In this document: in pieces, positions 1-7,982 of the stretch
How positions within the stretch are numbered: position 1 is the first letter of the stretch
Layout of the letters: each line of letters opens with the position of its first letter
DNA from: CBIFWW01 sp966186435
GTDB taxonomy: Bacteria > Pseudomonadota > Gammaproteobacteria > Enterobacterales > Enterobacteriaceae
Assembly: GCA_966186435.1 (NCBI GenBank)
Contig: CBIFWW010000088.1
Span: forward strand, 1 to 13,626
Direction: 5' to 3'
DNA: 13,626 nt
The notes under the pieces: generated by a model
The model's database searches: none
Told to the model about the DNA's origin: nothing
Seen by the model: the letters and a program-made list of their open reading frames with translations, nothing else
Position numbers and translations under genes: made by a program

Positions 1-811
1 GGCCTCCTCTATTACCATGCGCGGCCATAAGATCATGCGCCAGACCCGGGAACTGATTGAAAGCCGGGGCTATGACGTGATTTATGGCGATACGGACTCG
101 ACCTTCGTCTGGCTGAAAAAAGCCCACACTCCCGATGAAGCGGACGCCATTGGCCGCGATCTGGTCACCTTCATCAACGGTTGGTGGCAAAAACATCTGG
201 CGGAAACCCAGCAGCTTACCAGCGCCCTGGAGCTGGAATATGAAACCCATTTCAGCCGTTTTTTAATGCCCACTATTCGCGGGTCTGATACTGGCAGCAA
301 AAAGCGCTATGCCGGGTTAATAAAAACCGGTAGTGACGAACGCATGGTGTTTAAAGGGCTGGAAACGGTGCGTACCGACTGGACGCCTCTGGCGCAACAA
401 TTCCAGCAAGAGCTATACCAGCGCATCTTCCACAATGCGCCTTATCAGGACTATATCCGCGAGACTGTCCAACGCATGATGAATGGCGAGCTGGACCACC
501 TGCTGGTATACCGCAAGCGCCTGCGCCGCCCATTGAGTGAATACCAGCGCAATGTGCCACCCCACGTGCGCGCTGCCCGTCTGGCCGATGAGCATAACGC
601 CAGGCTGGGGCGTCCGGCCCAGTATCAAAACAAAGGCAGCATAAAATATATCTGGACGGTTTCCGGGCCAGAACCGGTGGATTATCAACAGTCCCCGCTG
701 GATTACGACCACTATCTGACGCGCCAGCTGGAGCCGGTTGCCGATGGAATTTTACCTTTCGTCGAAGATGATTTTGCTACACTAGTTACCGGGCAATTGG
801 GGTTATTTTGA
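1..811 (+). CDS. polB: DNA polymerase II, C-terminal part (5' end outside window)
   Basis: Family-B DNA polymerase used in replication restart and translesion synthesis during the SOS response. Only the last 269 residues are present. The reading frame is open from base 2, and the ATG at 17 is internal, because residues before it (ASSIT) continue the conserved palm sequence. Motif C is visible as YGDTDS near the start, with the two metal-binding aspartates (the second matches E. coli Asp547 by alignment from memory). The primer-binding KKRY motif follows at about bases 300-311. The protein ends in QLGLF, the pentapeptide known to dock Pol II on the beta sliding clamp, so the 3' end is intact. 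The SOS promoter and exonuclease domain lie outside the window. The rapA gene follows on the same strand after 140 nt. Identification is secure; the full length cannot be seen. Confidence 0.96.
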   Translation, partial: ASSITMRGHKIMRQTRELIESRGYDVIYGDTDSTFVWLKKAHTPDEADAIGRDLVTFINGWWQKHLAETQQLTSALELEYETHFSRFLMPTIRGSDTGSKKRYAGLIKTGSDERMVFKGLETVRTDWTPLAQQFQQELYQRIFHNAPYQDYIRETVQRMMNGELDHLLVYRKRLRRPLSEYQRNVPPHVRAARLADEHNARLGRPAQYQNKGSIKYIWTVSGPEPVDYQQSPLDYDHYLTRQLEPVADGILPFVEDDFATLVTGQLGLF

Positions 812-951
812 CAGGTGACGAACGCGTCGCCTTCCAGTACCATAGCGCCCTTTCCAGAATCCCAGATACCCACTCTACAGCTGCCACCCGTTTTTTTGGG
901 GAGGCCAGACTGTTGTCTGCAAAAATAAGTTACTGAAATAGAGCCGAATAT
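812..951. other. polB-rapA intergenic region with weak stem-loops
   Basis: This 140-nt gap has no convincing ORF. It contains an imperfect hairpin (about 881-908) whose loop carries a run of seven T, and just after it a 5-bp inverted repeat, CAGAC-TGTT-GTCTG (906-919). Because the T run is in the loop and not after a GC stem, I do not call an intrinsic terminator for polB. I could not find a convincing sigma-70 pair for rapA either; TTGTCT at 913-918 has no good -10 partner at normal spacing. Confidence 0.4.
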
Positions 952-3858
952 ATGCCTTTTACTCTTGGTCAACGTTGGATTAGCGATACAGAAAGCGAAC
1001 TGGGTCTTGGCACCGTGGTGGCCGTCGATACCCGCATGGTGACACTGATGTTCCCGGCTACCGGGGAAAACCGCCTGTATGCACGCAATGACTCCCCCAT
1101 CACCCGCGTGATGTTTAACCCGGGCGATACCGTCACCAGCCATGAAGGCTGGCAGCTCAAAGTTGACGAAGTAAAACATGAAAACGGACTGATTGATTAT
1201 GTAGGCACCCGTCTTGATACCGCCGAATCCGGCGTGTTGCTGCGGGAAGTGATGCTCGATAGCAAACTGGTATTTAGTAAGCCTCAAGACCGCCTGTTTG
1301 CTGGCCAGCTTGACCGCATGGATCGTTTCGCCCTGCGCTTCCGCGCCCGCAAATACCTGAGTGAGCAGTCTCGCCAGGCCTGGAGCGGCCTGCGTGGGAT
1401 GCGTACCAGCCTGATCCCACACCAGTTGAACATTGCCCGCGATGTGGGCCGCCGCCACGCTCCGCGTGTCTTGTTGGCTGACGAAGTTGGCCTGGGTAAA
1501 ACCATTGAAGCCGGGATGATCATTCACCAGCAACTGCTGTCAGGTGCCGCTGAGCGGGTGCTGATTGTGGTGCCGGAAACCCTCCAGCATCAGTGGCTGG
1601 TGGAAATGCTGCGCCGCTTCAACCTGCGTTTTGCCCTGTTTGATGACGAGCGTTACAACGAAGCTCAGCATGACAGCACCAACCCATTCGATACCGAACA
1701 GCTGATTATCTGCTCCCTGGACTTTATGCGCCGTAACAAGCAACGCCTGGAAAACCTGTGTGAAGCCGAGTGGGATTTGATGGTGGTGGATGAAGCCCAT
1801 CACCTGGTGTGGAGCGAAACTGCCCCTAGCCGTGAATATCAGGCCATCGAACAACTGGCTGAACAGGTACCCGGTATTTTGCTGCTGACGGCCACCCCGG
1901 AACAATTGGGGATGGAGAGCCACTTCGCCCGTCTACGGCTGCTGGACCCGAACCGTTTCCACGATTTTGCTCAATTCGTTGAAGAACAGCAGAATTACCG
2001 CCCGGTAGCCGATGCCGTCGCCCTGTTGCTGGCAGGCAACAAACTAAATAATAATGACCTGAATGCCATCAGTGAACTGATTGGCGAGCAGGATATCGAA
2101 CCGTTACTGCAAACCGCCAATAGCGACCGCGAAGGGGCTGAATCCGCTCGTCAGGAGCTGATCTCCATGCTGATGGACCGCCATGGCACCAGCCGGGTAT
2201 TGTTCCGTAACACCCGTAACGGCGTAAAAGGCTTCCCGAAACGCGAGCTGCATACCATCCGTCTGCCGCTGCCTACCCAGTACCAGACCGCGATCAAAGT
2301 GTCCGGCATTATGGGCACTCGCAAATCGGCTGAAGAACGGGCCAGGGATATGCTCTACCCCGAACAGATTTATCAGGAATTCGAGGGTGATACCGGCACC
2401 TGGTGGAACTTTGACCCACGGGTTGAATGGCTGATGGGTTATTTGACCAGCCACCGTCATCAGAAAGTGCTGGTGATTTGTGCCAAAGCCACCACGGCAT
2501 TGCAACTGGAGCAGGTTCTGCGTGAGCGTGAAGGTATCCGCGCCGCTGTCTTCCACGAAGGGATGTCGATCATTGAGCGTGACCGCGCTGCCGCCTGGTT
2601 TGGCGAGGAAGATACCGGTGCTCAGGTGCTGCTGTGTTCTGAGATTGGCTCCGAAGGCCGTAACTTCCAGTTCGCCAGCAACCTGGTGATGTTTGACCTG
2701 CCTTTCAACCCGGATCTGCTGGAGCAGCGTATTGGCCGCCTGGACCGTATCGGCCAGGCCCACGATATCCAGATCCACGTGCCTTACCTGGAAAAAACCG
2801 CCCAATCCGTGCTGGTGGAGTGGTATCACGAAGGCCTGGATGCCTTTGAGCATACCTGCCCGACGGGGCGCACTATTTATGATAGCGTCAGCAGCGATCT
2901 GATTGGCTATTTGGCCAGCCCGGAAGCCACTGAAGGCTTATCTGATCTAGTAAAAACCTGCCGTGAACAGCATGATGCTTTGAAGATTCAACTGGAACAG
3001 GGCCGTGACCGTCTGCTGGAGATCCACTCCAATGGCGGTGAATCTGCCCAGCTGCTGGCTAACGAAATCGCCGCCCAGGATAACGACACCGCGCTGGTGA
3101 ACTTCGCCATGAACCTGTTTGATATTGTCGGTATCAACCAGGACGACCGTGGGGAAAACATGATTGTGTTGACCCCATCCGACCATATGCTGGTGCCTGA
3201 CTTCCCGGGGATCCCGGAAGATGGCATCACCATAACCTTTGATCGTGAATTAGCGTTGTCCCGTGAAGATGCCCAGTTTGTTACCTGGGAACACCCGATT
3301 ATCCGCAATGGCCTGGATTTAATCCTCTCCGGCGATACTGGGAGCAGCGCCATGTCGCTGTTGAAAAACAAAGCCTTGCCTGTGGGTACGCTTCTGGTTG
3401 AGATGCTGTATGTGGTGGAAGCCAAAGCACCGAAGAGCCTGCAATTGCAGCGCTTCCTGCCGCCAACCCCACTACGTATGCTGATGGATCGCAATGGCAC
3501 TGATTTATCCGGCCAGGTGGAGTTTGAAAGCTTCAACCGCCAGCTGAGCGCGGTAAACCGCCATAACGGCAGTAAACTGGTGAATGCCGTCCAACAGGAC
3601 GTCCATGCCATTCTGCAAAAAGCCGAGGAAAAAGTGGTGGCTGGCGCGCGTAAGATGATCGACGCCGCCCGTCAGGAAGCCGACGAAAAACTGTCTGCGG
3701 AGTTAAGCCGCCTGGAGGCCCTCAAGGCCGTTAACCCGAACATCCGTGATGATGAACTGGCTGGTATTGAGAGCAACCGTGAACTGGTGATGGAAAGCCT
3801 GGATCAGGCTACCTGGCGTCTGGATGCCCTGCGTCTGATCGTTGTCACCCATCAGTAA
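952..3858 (+). CDS. rapA: RNA polymerase-associated SWI2/SNF2 ATPase RapA (HepA)
   Basis: Swi2/Snf2-family ATPase that binds RNA polymerase and helps recycle it from post-termination complexes. The product is 968 aa, the same length as E. coli RapA. An N-terminal RNAP-binding region (about residues 1-110) precedes the helicase core. Walker A is ADEVGLGKT, with the lysine at residue 183 as in E. coli. The Walker B DEAH box is at 280-283, followed by the LTATPEQ motif III. Lobe 2 carries motifs V and VI: SEIGSEGRNFQ and then LLEQRIGRLDRIGQ with the arginine fingers. A long C-terminal region rich in coiled-coil-like sequence (about 880-950) closes the protein. The start is fixed by family length; only a weak GAG 8 nt upstream serves as a ribosome binding site. 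rluA follows 11 nt after the stop, so the two are probably cotranscribed. All catalytic motifs are intact. Confidence 0.98.
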   Translation: MPFTLGQRWISDTESELGLGTVVAVDTRMVTLMFPATGENRLYARNDSPITRVMFNPGDTVTSHEGWQLKVDEVKHENGLIDYVGTRLDTAESGVLLREVMLDSKLVFSKPQDRLFAGQLDRMDRFALRFRARKYLSEQSRQAWSGLRGMRTSLIPHQLNIARDVGRRHAPRVLLADEVGLGKTIEAGMIIHQQLLSGAAERVLIVVPETLQHQWLVEMLRRFNLRFALFDDERYNEAQHDSTNPFDTEQLIICSLDFMRRNKQRLENLCEAEWDLMVVDEAHHLVWSETAPSREYQAIEQLAEQVPGILLLTATPEQLGMESHFARLRLLDPNRFHDFAQFVEEQQNYRPVADAVALLLAGNKLNNNDLNAISELIGEQDIEPLLQTANSDREGAESARQELISMLMDRHGTSRVLFRNTRNGVKGFPKRELHTIRLPLPTQYQTAIKVSGIMGTRKSAEERARDMLYPEQIYQEFEGDTGTWWNFDPRVEWLMGYLTSHRHQKVLVICAKATTALQLEQVLREREGIRAAVFHEGMSIIERDRAAAWFGEEDTGAQVLLCSEIGSEGRNFQFASNLVMFDLPFNPDLLEQRIGRLDRIGQAHDIQIHVPYLEKTAQSVLVEWYHEGLDAFEHTCPTGRTIYDSVSSDLIGYLASPEATEGLSDLVKTCREQHDALKIQLEQGRDRLLEIHSNGGESAQLLANEIAAQDNDTALVNFAMNLFDIVGINQDDRGENMIVLTPSDHMLVPDFPGIPEDGITITFDRELALSREDAQFVTWEHPIIRNGLDLILSGDTGSSAMSLLKNKALPVGTLLVEMLYVVEAKAPKSLQLQRFLPPTPLRMLMDRNGTDLSGQVEFESFNRQLSAVNRHNGSKLVNAVQQDVHAILQKAEEKVVAGARKMIDAARQEADEKLSAELSRLEALKAVNPNIRDDELAGIESNRELVMESLDQATWRLDALRLIVVTHQ

Positions 3859-3869
3859 GGGCCGTACAG

Positions 3870-4529
3870 ATGATGATGGAACCCTACAATCCGCCCCTCG
3901 ACCCGTGGCTGGTTATTCTCTACCAGGATGAGCACATCATGGTGGTGAACAAACCTAGCGGCCTGCTCTCGGTACCCGGCCGCCTGGATGAGTACCGTGA
4001 TAGCGTGATGACCCGTATTCAGCGGGATTATCCTGCGGCGGAGTGCGTCCATCGTCTGGACATGGCCACCAGCGGCGTCATTGTGGTAGCCCTGAACAAG
4101 GCTGCGGAACGGGAGCTTAAGCGCCAGTTCCGCGATCGTGAACCCAAAAAACAGTATGTGGCGCGGGTATGGGGGCACCCCAAACCGGAAGAGGGTTTGG
4201 TGGATTTACCGCTGATTTGTGACTGGCCGAACCGGCCAATGCAAAAAGTGTGTTTTGAAACCGGGAAACCGGCGCAAACCGAGTACCAGGTGCTGGAGTA
4301 CAGTGATGATAATAGCGCCCGTATCCTGTTGAAGCCGATTACCGGCCGCTCTCATCAGTTACGGGTTCATATGCAGGCGCTCGGCCACCCAATTTTGGGT
4401 GACCGCTTCTATGCAACACCAGAAGCGTTGGCGATGGCCCCGCGCCTCCTGCTCCATGCGGAAGCGCTGACCATCACCCACCCGGCCTTTGGTAACAGTA
4501 TGACCTTTAAGGCCCCGTCAGACTTCTAA
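3870..4529 (+). CDS. rluA: Dual-specificity RNA pseudouridine synthase RluA
   Basis: Converts uridine to pseudouridine at position 746 of 23S rRNA and position 32 of several tRNAs (known for the E. coli enzyme). The product is 219 aa, equal to E. coli RluA. The catalytic HRLD motif is at residues 61-64, with Asp64 matching the known nucleophile. Other family motifs present are VVNKPSGLLSVPG near residues 25-37 and KPITGRSHQLRVHM near the C terminus. Three ATG codons are stacked at 3870, 3873 and 3876. I chose the first because it gives Asp64 and because AAGGG, overlapping the rapA stop, lies 8 nt upstream. There is no S4 domain, as is usual for RluA. The gene runs toward djlA, and the shared hairpin begins 4 nt after its stop. 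Confidence 0.97.
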   Translation: MMMEPYNPPLDPWLVILYQDEHIMVVNKPSGLLSVPGRLDEYRDSVMTRIQRDYPAAECVHRLDMATSGVIVVALNKAAERELKRQFRDREPKKQYVARVWGHPKPEEGLVDLPLICDWPNRPMQKVCFETGKPAQTEYQVLEYSDDNSARILLKPITGRSHQLRVHMQALGHPILGDRFYATPEALAMAPRLLLHAEALTITHPAFGNSMTFKAPSDF

Positions 4530-4533
4530 TGCT

Positions 4534-4553
4534 AACCCACCGCCCGGTGGGTT
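4534..4553. terminator. Convergent rluA/djlA hairpin terminator
   Basis: An 8-bp perfect stem, AACCCACC / GGTGGGTT, closes on a GCCC tetraloop, and one more T-A pair is possible at 4533/4554. The stem lies between the convergent ends of rluA and djlA. The right arm includes two bases of djlA's stop codon (4552-4554 on the minus strand). The flanking T run is short on both sides (TATTTAAA to the right, AGAAG or AGCATTAG contexts to the left), so termination in either direction may be partial. Confidence 0.65.
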
Positions 4554-5367
4554 ATTTAAAGCCCTTCGCCGTTTTGATCATATCGTAGGCCTGCTGGATT
4601 TCTTGGGCCTTTTGCTTCGCCATTTCCATCATTTCTGGTGGTAACCCTTTGGCAACCAGTTTATCCGGGTGATGCTCGCCCATCAGCTTGCGATAGGCCC
4701 GCTTAATGGTCTGCGGCTCGTCATCAGCCTTAACACCTAATACGTTACAGGCATCTTCCAGCGTTGGCCCGCGCTGCGCCTGCTGGTAACTGCCGCTCCG
4801 GGAGGATTGCTGATAGCCGCCGCCAAATTGTGCCCCACCCTGCATCATGCGCAGGAACTGATCAAACTGCATGCGTGAAATGCCCAGCTCTTCGGCAATG
4901 ACGTACAGCACTTCATGCTCGTTCGGGTGCAGGCTGCCATCAGCAAATGCCGCCTGAATCTGAATTTCCAGGAACATGCGGATTAAGTCGAAGCGGCCGA
5001 AGCAGACGCTACGCAGCTGACGCATTTTTTCCCGCAGCGGATAGCCATTTTCTTTACCGGCACGGAATGCCCGTTGCGCTGCCGCCCGGGATTCCCCTTG
5101 CAATTGCATGCGATCCATCAACAACAATGCCAGCTGGATATCGGCTTCCGTAACCCGGCCTTTGGATTTGGTTAAGTGCCCCATCACTTCGAAGGTGGTA
5201 TTGAAGAAAATAGCCTGACGCTGCTGCTGATTAGTGAACCAGCTTTGTTTACGCGTCCGTGCAGTATCAAACATATGGCCGACGATAAGCCCCAAGATCA
5301 CGCCCCAAAAGCCGCCGCCCATCATTAGGGCCACAGCGACCCCCACTACCTTACCCCAATACTGCAT
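4552..5367 (-). CDS. djlA: Membrane-anchored DnaJ-like co-chaperone DjlA
   Basis: Inner-membrane type III J-domain protein that stimulates DnaK; in E. coli, raising its level induces capsule (colanic acid) genes through the Rcs pathway. The product is 271 aa, the same as E. coli DjlA. An N-terminal glycine-rich transmembrane segment (about residues 7-30, with GGGFWGVILG) is the known dimerising anchor. A TerB-like helical domain covers about 50-190. A Gln/Ser/Gly linker (about 190-205) leads to the J domain, whose HPD motif is at 233-235, matching E. coli His233. A GGGGAG Shine-Dalgarno lies just before the ATG, with slightly short spacing. The gene is transcribed away from lptD and ends against rluA. 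Confidence 0.97.
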   Translation of the reverse strand: MQYWGKVVGVAVALMMGGGFWGVILGLIVGHMFDTARTRKQSWFTNQQQRQAIFFNTTFEVMGHLTKSKGRVTEADIQLALLLMDRMQLQGESRAAAQRAFRAGKENGYPLREKMRQLRSVCFGRFDLIRMFLEIQIQAAFADGSLHPNEHEVLYVIAEELGISRMQFDQFLRMMQGGAQFGGGYQQSSRSGSYQQAQRGPTLEDACNVLGVKADDEPQTIKRAYRKLMGEHHPDKLVAKGLPPEMMEMAKQKAQEIQQAYDMIKTAKGFK

Positions 5368-5408
5368 ATACTCCCCAAATCGTCATGCCGTAGACTAGAA
5401 TTTGCTTT

Positions 5409-5437
5409 ATCATACCCGTCATTCTGAGCGGTGACTA
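5409..5437 (-). promoter_or_regulatory. Candidate sigma-70 promoter of djlA
   Basis: Read on the minus strand, TAGTCA (5432-5437, four of six -35 consensus bases) is followed after exactly 17 nt by TATGAT (5409-5414, five of six -10 consensus bases). The -10 lies about 42 nt upstream of the djlA ATG. No other pair of this quality is visible in the minus-strand leader. This is a consensus match only. Confidence 0.4.
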
Positions 5438-5453
5438 ACATACCAGAATAAGA

Positions 5454-5483
5454 AACCGGCGGGATTAACACTGGCGCCCGGTT
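5454..5483 (+). repeat. Inverted repeat in the lptD leader
   Basis: The arms AACCGG (5454-5459) and CCGGTT (5478-5483) can pair, with two further C-G pairs inside (5460-5461 with 5475-5476) after a single bulged C, leaving a 13-nt loop. The loop carries TTAACA (5465-5470), which is close to a -35 hexamer but lacks a good -10 at 16-18 nt. The repeat lies 47 nt or more before the lptD start, in the divergent djlA-lptD region. It could be an operator or an mRNA hairpin; the sequence alone does not say which. Confidence 0.4.
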
Positions 5484-5516
5484 CATGAGTAAGTTAGTCT
5501 CTGACCGTTTGCCGGC

Positions 5517-5522
5517 GAGAAG
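5517..5522 (+). promoter_or_regulatory. Ribosome binding site favouring the upstream lptD start
   Basis: GAGAAG is spaced 7 nt before the ATG at 5530. The in-frame ATG at 5554, which aligns with the E. coli LptD start, has no purine-rich site at usable distance; the nearest GGA is about 16 nt away. This site is the reason the upstream start is reported for lptD. Confidence 0.45.
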
Positions 5523-5529
5523 CCATTAG

Positions 5530-7929
5530 ATGACGGAACAACGAATAACACGTATGAAAAAACGTATTCCCACCTTGCTGGCCACAATGATTGGTACAGC
5601 CTTATACAGCCAACAAGGTCTGACGGCCGATCTTGCCTCGCAATGTATGCTTGGAGTGCCAAGTTACAATCGCCCTCTGACGGATCCAAAAGCCAATCCT
5701 AACGATCTCCCTGTCACCATCAATGCCGATAACGCTAAAGGGGATTACCCCGAAAATGCGGTCTTTAGTGGCAATGTGGATATTAATCAGGGTAATAGCC
5801 GTTTGCAGGCAGATGAAATACAGCTGCATCAGAAACAGGCTGATGGCCAGGCTACCCCGGTTCGCACCGTGGATGCTCTTGGCAACGTCCATTATGATGA
5901 CAACCAGGTGATTCTGAAGGGACCTAAAGGCTGGGCTAACCTCAACACTAAAGATACCAACGTCTGGGACGGTAATTACCAAATGGTAGGCCGCCAAGGC
6001 CGAGGGACGGCGGATCTGATGAAGCAACGCGGTGAAAACCGCTACACCATTCTTGATAACGGTACTTTCACCTCCTGTCTGCCAGGCTCTAATACCTGGA
6101 GCGTGGTAGGCAGTACCGTGATTCAGGACCGCCAGGAAGAAGTGGCGGAAATCTGGAACGCCCGTTTCAAACTCGGCCCGGTGCCGGTGTTCTACAGCCC
6201 GTATCTGCAACTGCCAATTGGCGATAAGCGCCGCTCCGGCTTCCTAATTCCGAATGCTAAATACGGCACTAATAATGGGCTTGAATTTACCCTGCCCTAT
6301 TATTGGAACATCGCACCCAACTTTGATGCCACCATCACCCCGCATTATATGGATAAGCGTGGCGGCGTTCAGTGGCAGAACGAATTCCGCTATTTGACCC
6401 AGGCTGGGGCTGGCCTGATCGAATTCGACTACCTGCCATCCGATGACGAATACAAACAGTATCACGACCGTGATAAGCGCTGGTTGTTCTACTGGAACCA
6501 CTCGGGTGTGATGGATCAGGTATGGCGCTTCAGCGCCGACTACACCAAAGTCAGTGACCCAAGTTACTTCAATGATTTCAGTTCTGAATATGGTTCAAGT
6601 ACTGATGGCTACGCCACGCAGAAATTCAGCGCAGGCTATGCGGTACAAAACTTTGACGCCACTGTAAGCACCAAGCAGTTCCAGGTGTTCGATCGCGTCA
6701 ACAGTAATTCCTATAGCGCCCTGCCGCAGTTGGATGTGAACGTCTACCAGAATGATATGGGGCCATTTGACGGCCGCATTTACGGCCAAGTCGCTAAGTT
6801 CACTAATACCAACGACTATATGCCGGATGCCACCCGTGTGCATATTGAACCAACGCTAAATCTGCCGGTCTCTAATGACTGGAGCAGCCTGAACACTGAA
6901 GTGAAACTGCTGGCGACCCACTATCAACAGGATAACCTGGATACTTATCGTAACTGGACTATGGCCCATAGTAATACGGCCACCCAGGAAGCAGCCGGGA
7001 AACTGCGTGATTCCGTTAACCGCACCATGCCGCAGTTCAAAATGGACGGCAAGCTGGTGTTTGAGCGGAATGTTGATTCAGTTGCCGGTTACACCCAGAC
7101 CCTGGAGCCACGCGCCCAGTACCTGTATGTGCCCTACCGCGATCAGAGTGGAATTAACCAGTATGACTCTACGCTGTTACAGTCCGACTATACCGGTCTG
7201 TTCCGCGATCGCACTTACAGTGGTCTGGACCGCATCGCCTCAGCCAACCAGGTAACTACCGGTTTGACAACCCGGGTGTACGATGATGCCAAAGTGGAGC
7301 GTTTTAATGCTTCCGTTGGTCAGATTTATTACTTTACCAAACCGCGTACCGGCGACGTCAGCACCAATAACTATGTTGACGAAGATAAAACTGGGGCCGT
7401 GGTATGGGCCGGTGATACCTACTGGCGTATGACCGACCACTGGGGCCTGCGCGGCGGCGTGCAGTACGATACCCGTCTGGAAACCGTCTCCACCGGGAGC
7501 GGGGCTATTGAATATCGTCGTGACGCCGATCGTATGTTGCAGTTGAACTACCGTTACGCCAGCCCGGAATACATTAAGGCGACGTTACCTACTTACTCGA
7601 CAGCGGATCAGTATAAAGACGGTATTTCTCAGGTGGGTGCGACAGCCAGCTGGCCAATTGTTGATCGTTGGTCCGTGGTAGGTGCTTACTACTATGACAC
7701 CAATCAGAGCAAACCCGCTGACCAGATGCTGGCCGTGCAGTACAACTCCTGCTGCTACGCCATCCGCGTGGGGTATGAGCGCAAAATCAACGGTTGGGAA
7801 AATAACATGAGCAAATACGACAACGCGATTACCTTCAATATCGAGTTGCGCGGCCTAAGCTCCAATTACGGGTTAGGTACCCAGCAGATGTTGCGTTCCA
7901 ACATCCTGCCTTACCAAAGCTCGTTGTAA
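5530..7929 (+). CDS. lptD: LPS-assembly outer-membrane protein LptD (Imp/OstA)
   Basis: Outer-membrane beta-barrel that, with lipoprotein LptE plugged inside it, places lipopolysaccharide in the outer leaflet; essential in E. coli. The product is 799 aa from this ATG, or 791 aa from the ATG at 5554 (E. coli: 784). A signal peptide (MKKRIPTLLATMI... to about LTA) is followed by the periplasmic beta-jellyroll (about 40-200) and the large barrel. Numbered from 5554, the only four cysteines are Cys31, Cys175, Cys733 and Cys734, exactly the set that forms the two inter-domain disulfides of mature LptD. The protein ends in a barrel strand, LRSNILPYQSSL. The 5530 start has the better ribosome binding site, while 5554 agrees with the family. 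Loop differences from E. coli include a longer stretch encoded near 6937-7008. surA follows after 53 nt, fitting the LptD-SurA functional link. Confidence 0.97.
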   Translation: MTEQRITRMKKRIPTLLATMIGTALYSQQGLTADLASQCMLGVPSYNRPLTDPKANPNDLPVTINADNAKGDYPENAVFSGNVDINQGNSRLQADEIQLHQKQADGQATPVRTVDALGNVHYDDNQVILKGPKGWANLNTKDTNVWDGNYQMVGRQGRGTADLMKQRGENRYTILDNGTFTSCLPGSNTWSVVGSTVIQDRQEEVAEIWNARFKLGPVPVFYSPYLQLPIGDKRRSGFLIPNAKYGTNNGLEFTLPYYWNIAPNFDATITPHYMDKRGGVQWQNEFRYLTQAGAGLIEFDYLPSDDEYKQYHDRDKRWLFYWNHSGVMDQVWRFSADYTKVSDPSYFNDFSSEYGSSTDGYATQKFSAGYAVQNFDATVSTKQFQVFDRVNSNSYSALPQLDVNVYQNDMGPFDGRIYGQVAKFTNTNDYMPDATRVHIEPTLNLPVSNDWSSLNTEVKLLATHYQQDNLDTYRNWTMAHSNTATQEAAGKLRDSVNRTMPQFKMDGKLVFERNVDSVAGYTQTLEPRAQYLYVPYRDQSGINQYDSTLLQSDYTGLFRDRTYSGLDRIASANQVTTGLTTRVYDDAKVERFNASVGQIYYFTKPRTGDVSTNNYVDEDKTGAVVWAGDTYWRMTDHWGLRGGVQYDTRLETVSTGSGAIEYRRDADRMLQLNYRYASPEYIKATLPTYSTADQYKDGISQVGATASWPIVDRWSVVGAYYYDTNQSKPADQMLAVQYNSCCYAIRVGYERKINGWENNMSKYDNAITFNIELRGLSSNYGLGTQQMLRSNILPYQSSL

Positions 7930-7982
7930 TATAAATGGTTTTATCACTCTTCCGCTTTGCGGTTAAACAGAATGGAAAAAGT

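Noticed and set aside
890..904. Intrinsic terminator after polB at the T run
   Set aside because: The T run sits in the loop of the only possible stem and is not preceded by a GC-rich hairpin.
712..1533. Minus-strand open frame of 273 codons across the polB end and the rapA start
   Set aside because: It spans the coding strand of two confidently identified genes, its translation has no recognisable domain, and it is explained by GC-biased codon use in the sense genes.
2104..2853. Minus-strand open frame of 249 codons inside rapA
   Set aside because: It lies fully inside the conserved helicase core of rapA; no family motif, no ribosome binding site and no promoter support it.
2988..3611. Minus-strand open frame of 207 codons inside rapA
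   Set aside because: Serine- and arginine-rich, low-information translation typical of an antisense shadow of a real gene.
5465..5495. Sigma-70 promoter for lptD with -35 TTAACA
   Set aside because: The -35 is good, but the only -10-like hexamer (TAAGTT) is 19 nt away and matches three of six bases.
5477..5504. Possible sigma-E promoter for lptD (TCTGA at 5500-5504)
   Set aside because: lptD is sigma-E dependent in E. coli, but no GGAACTT-like -35 lies at 15-17 nt from this TCTGA, so the match is not supported.
5602..6210. Minus-strand open frame of 202 codons inside lptD
   Set aside because: Shadow of the well-conserved LptD jellyroll coding sequence.
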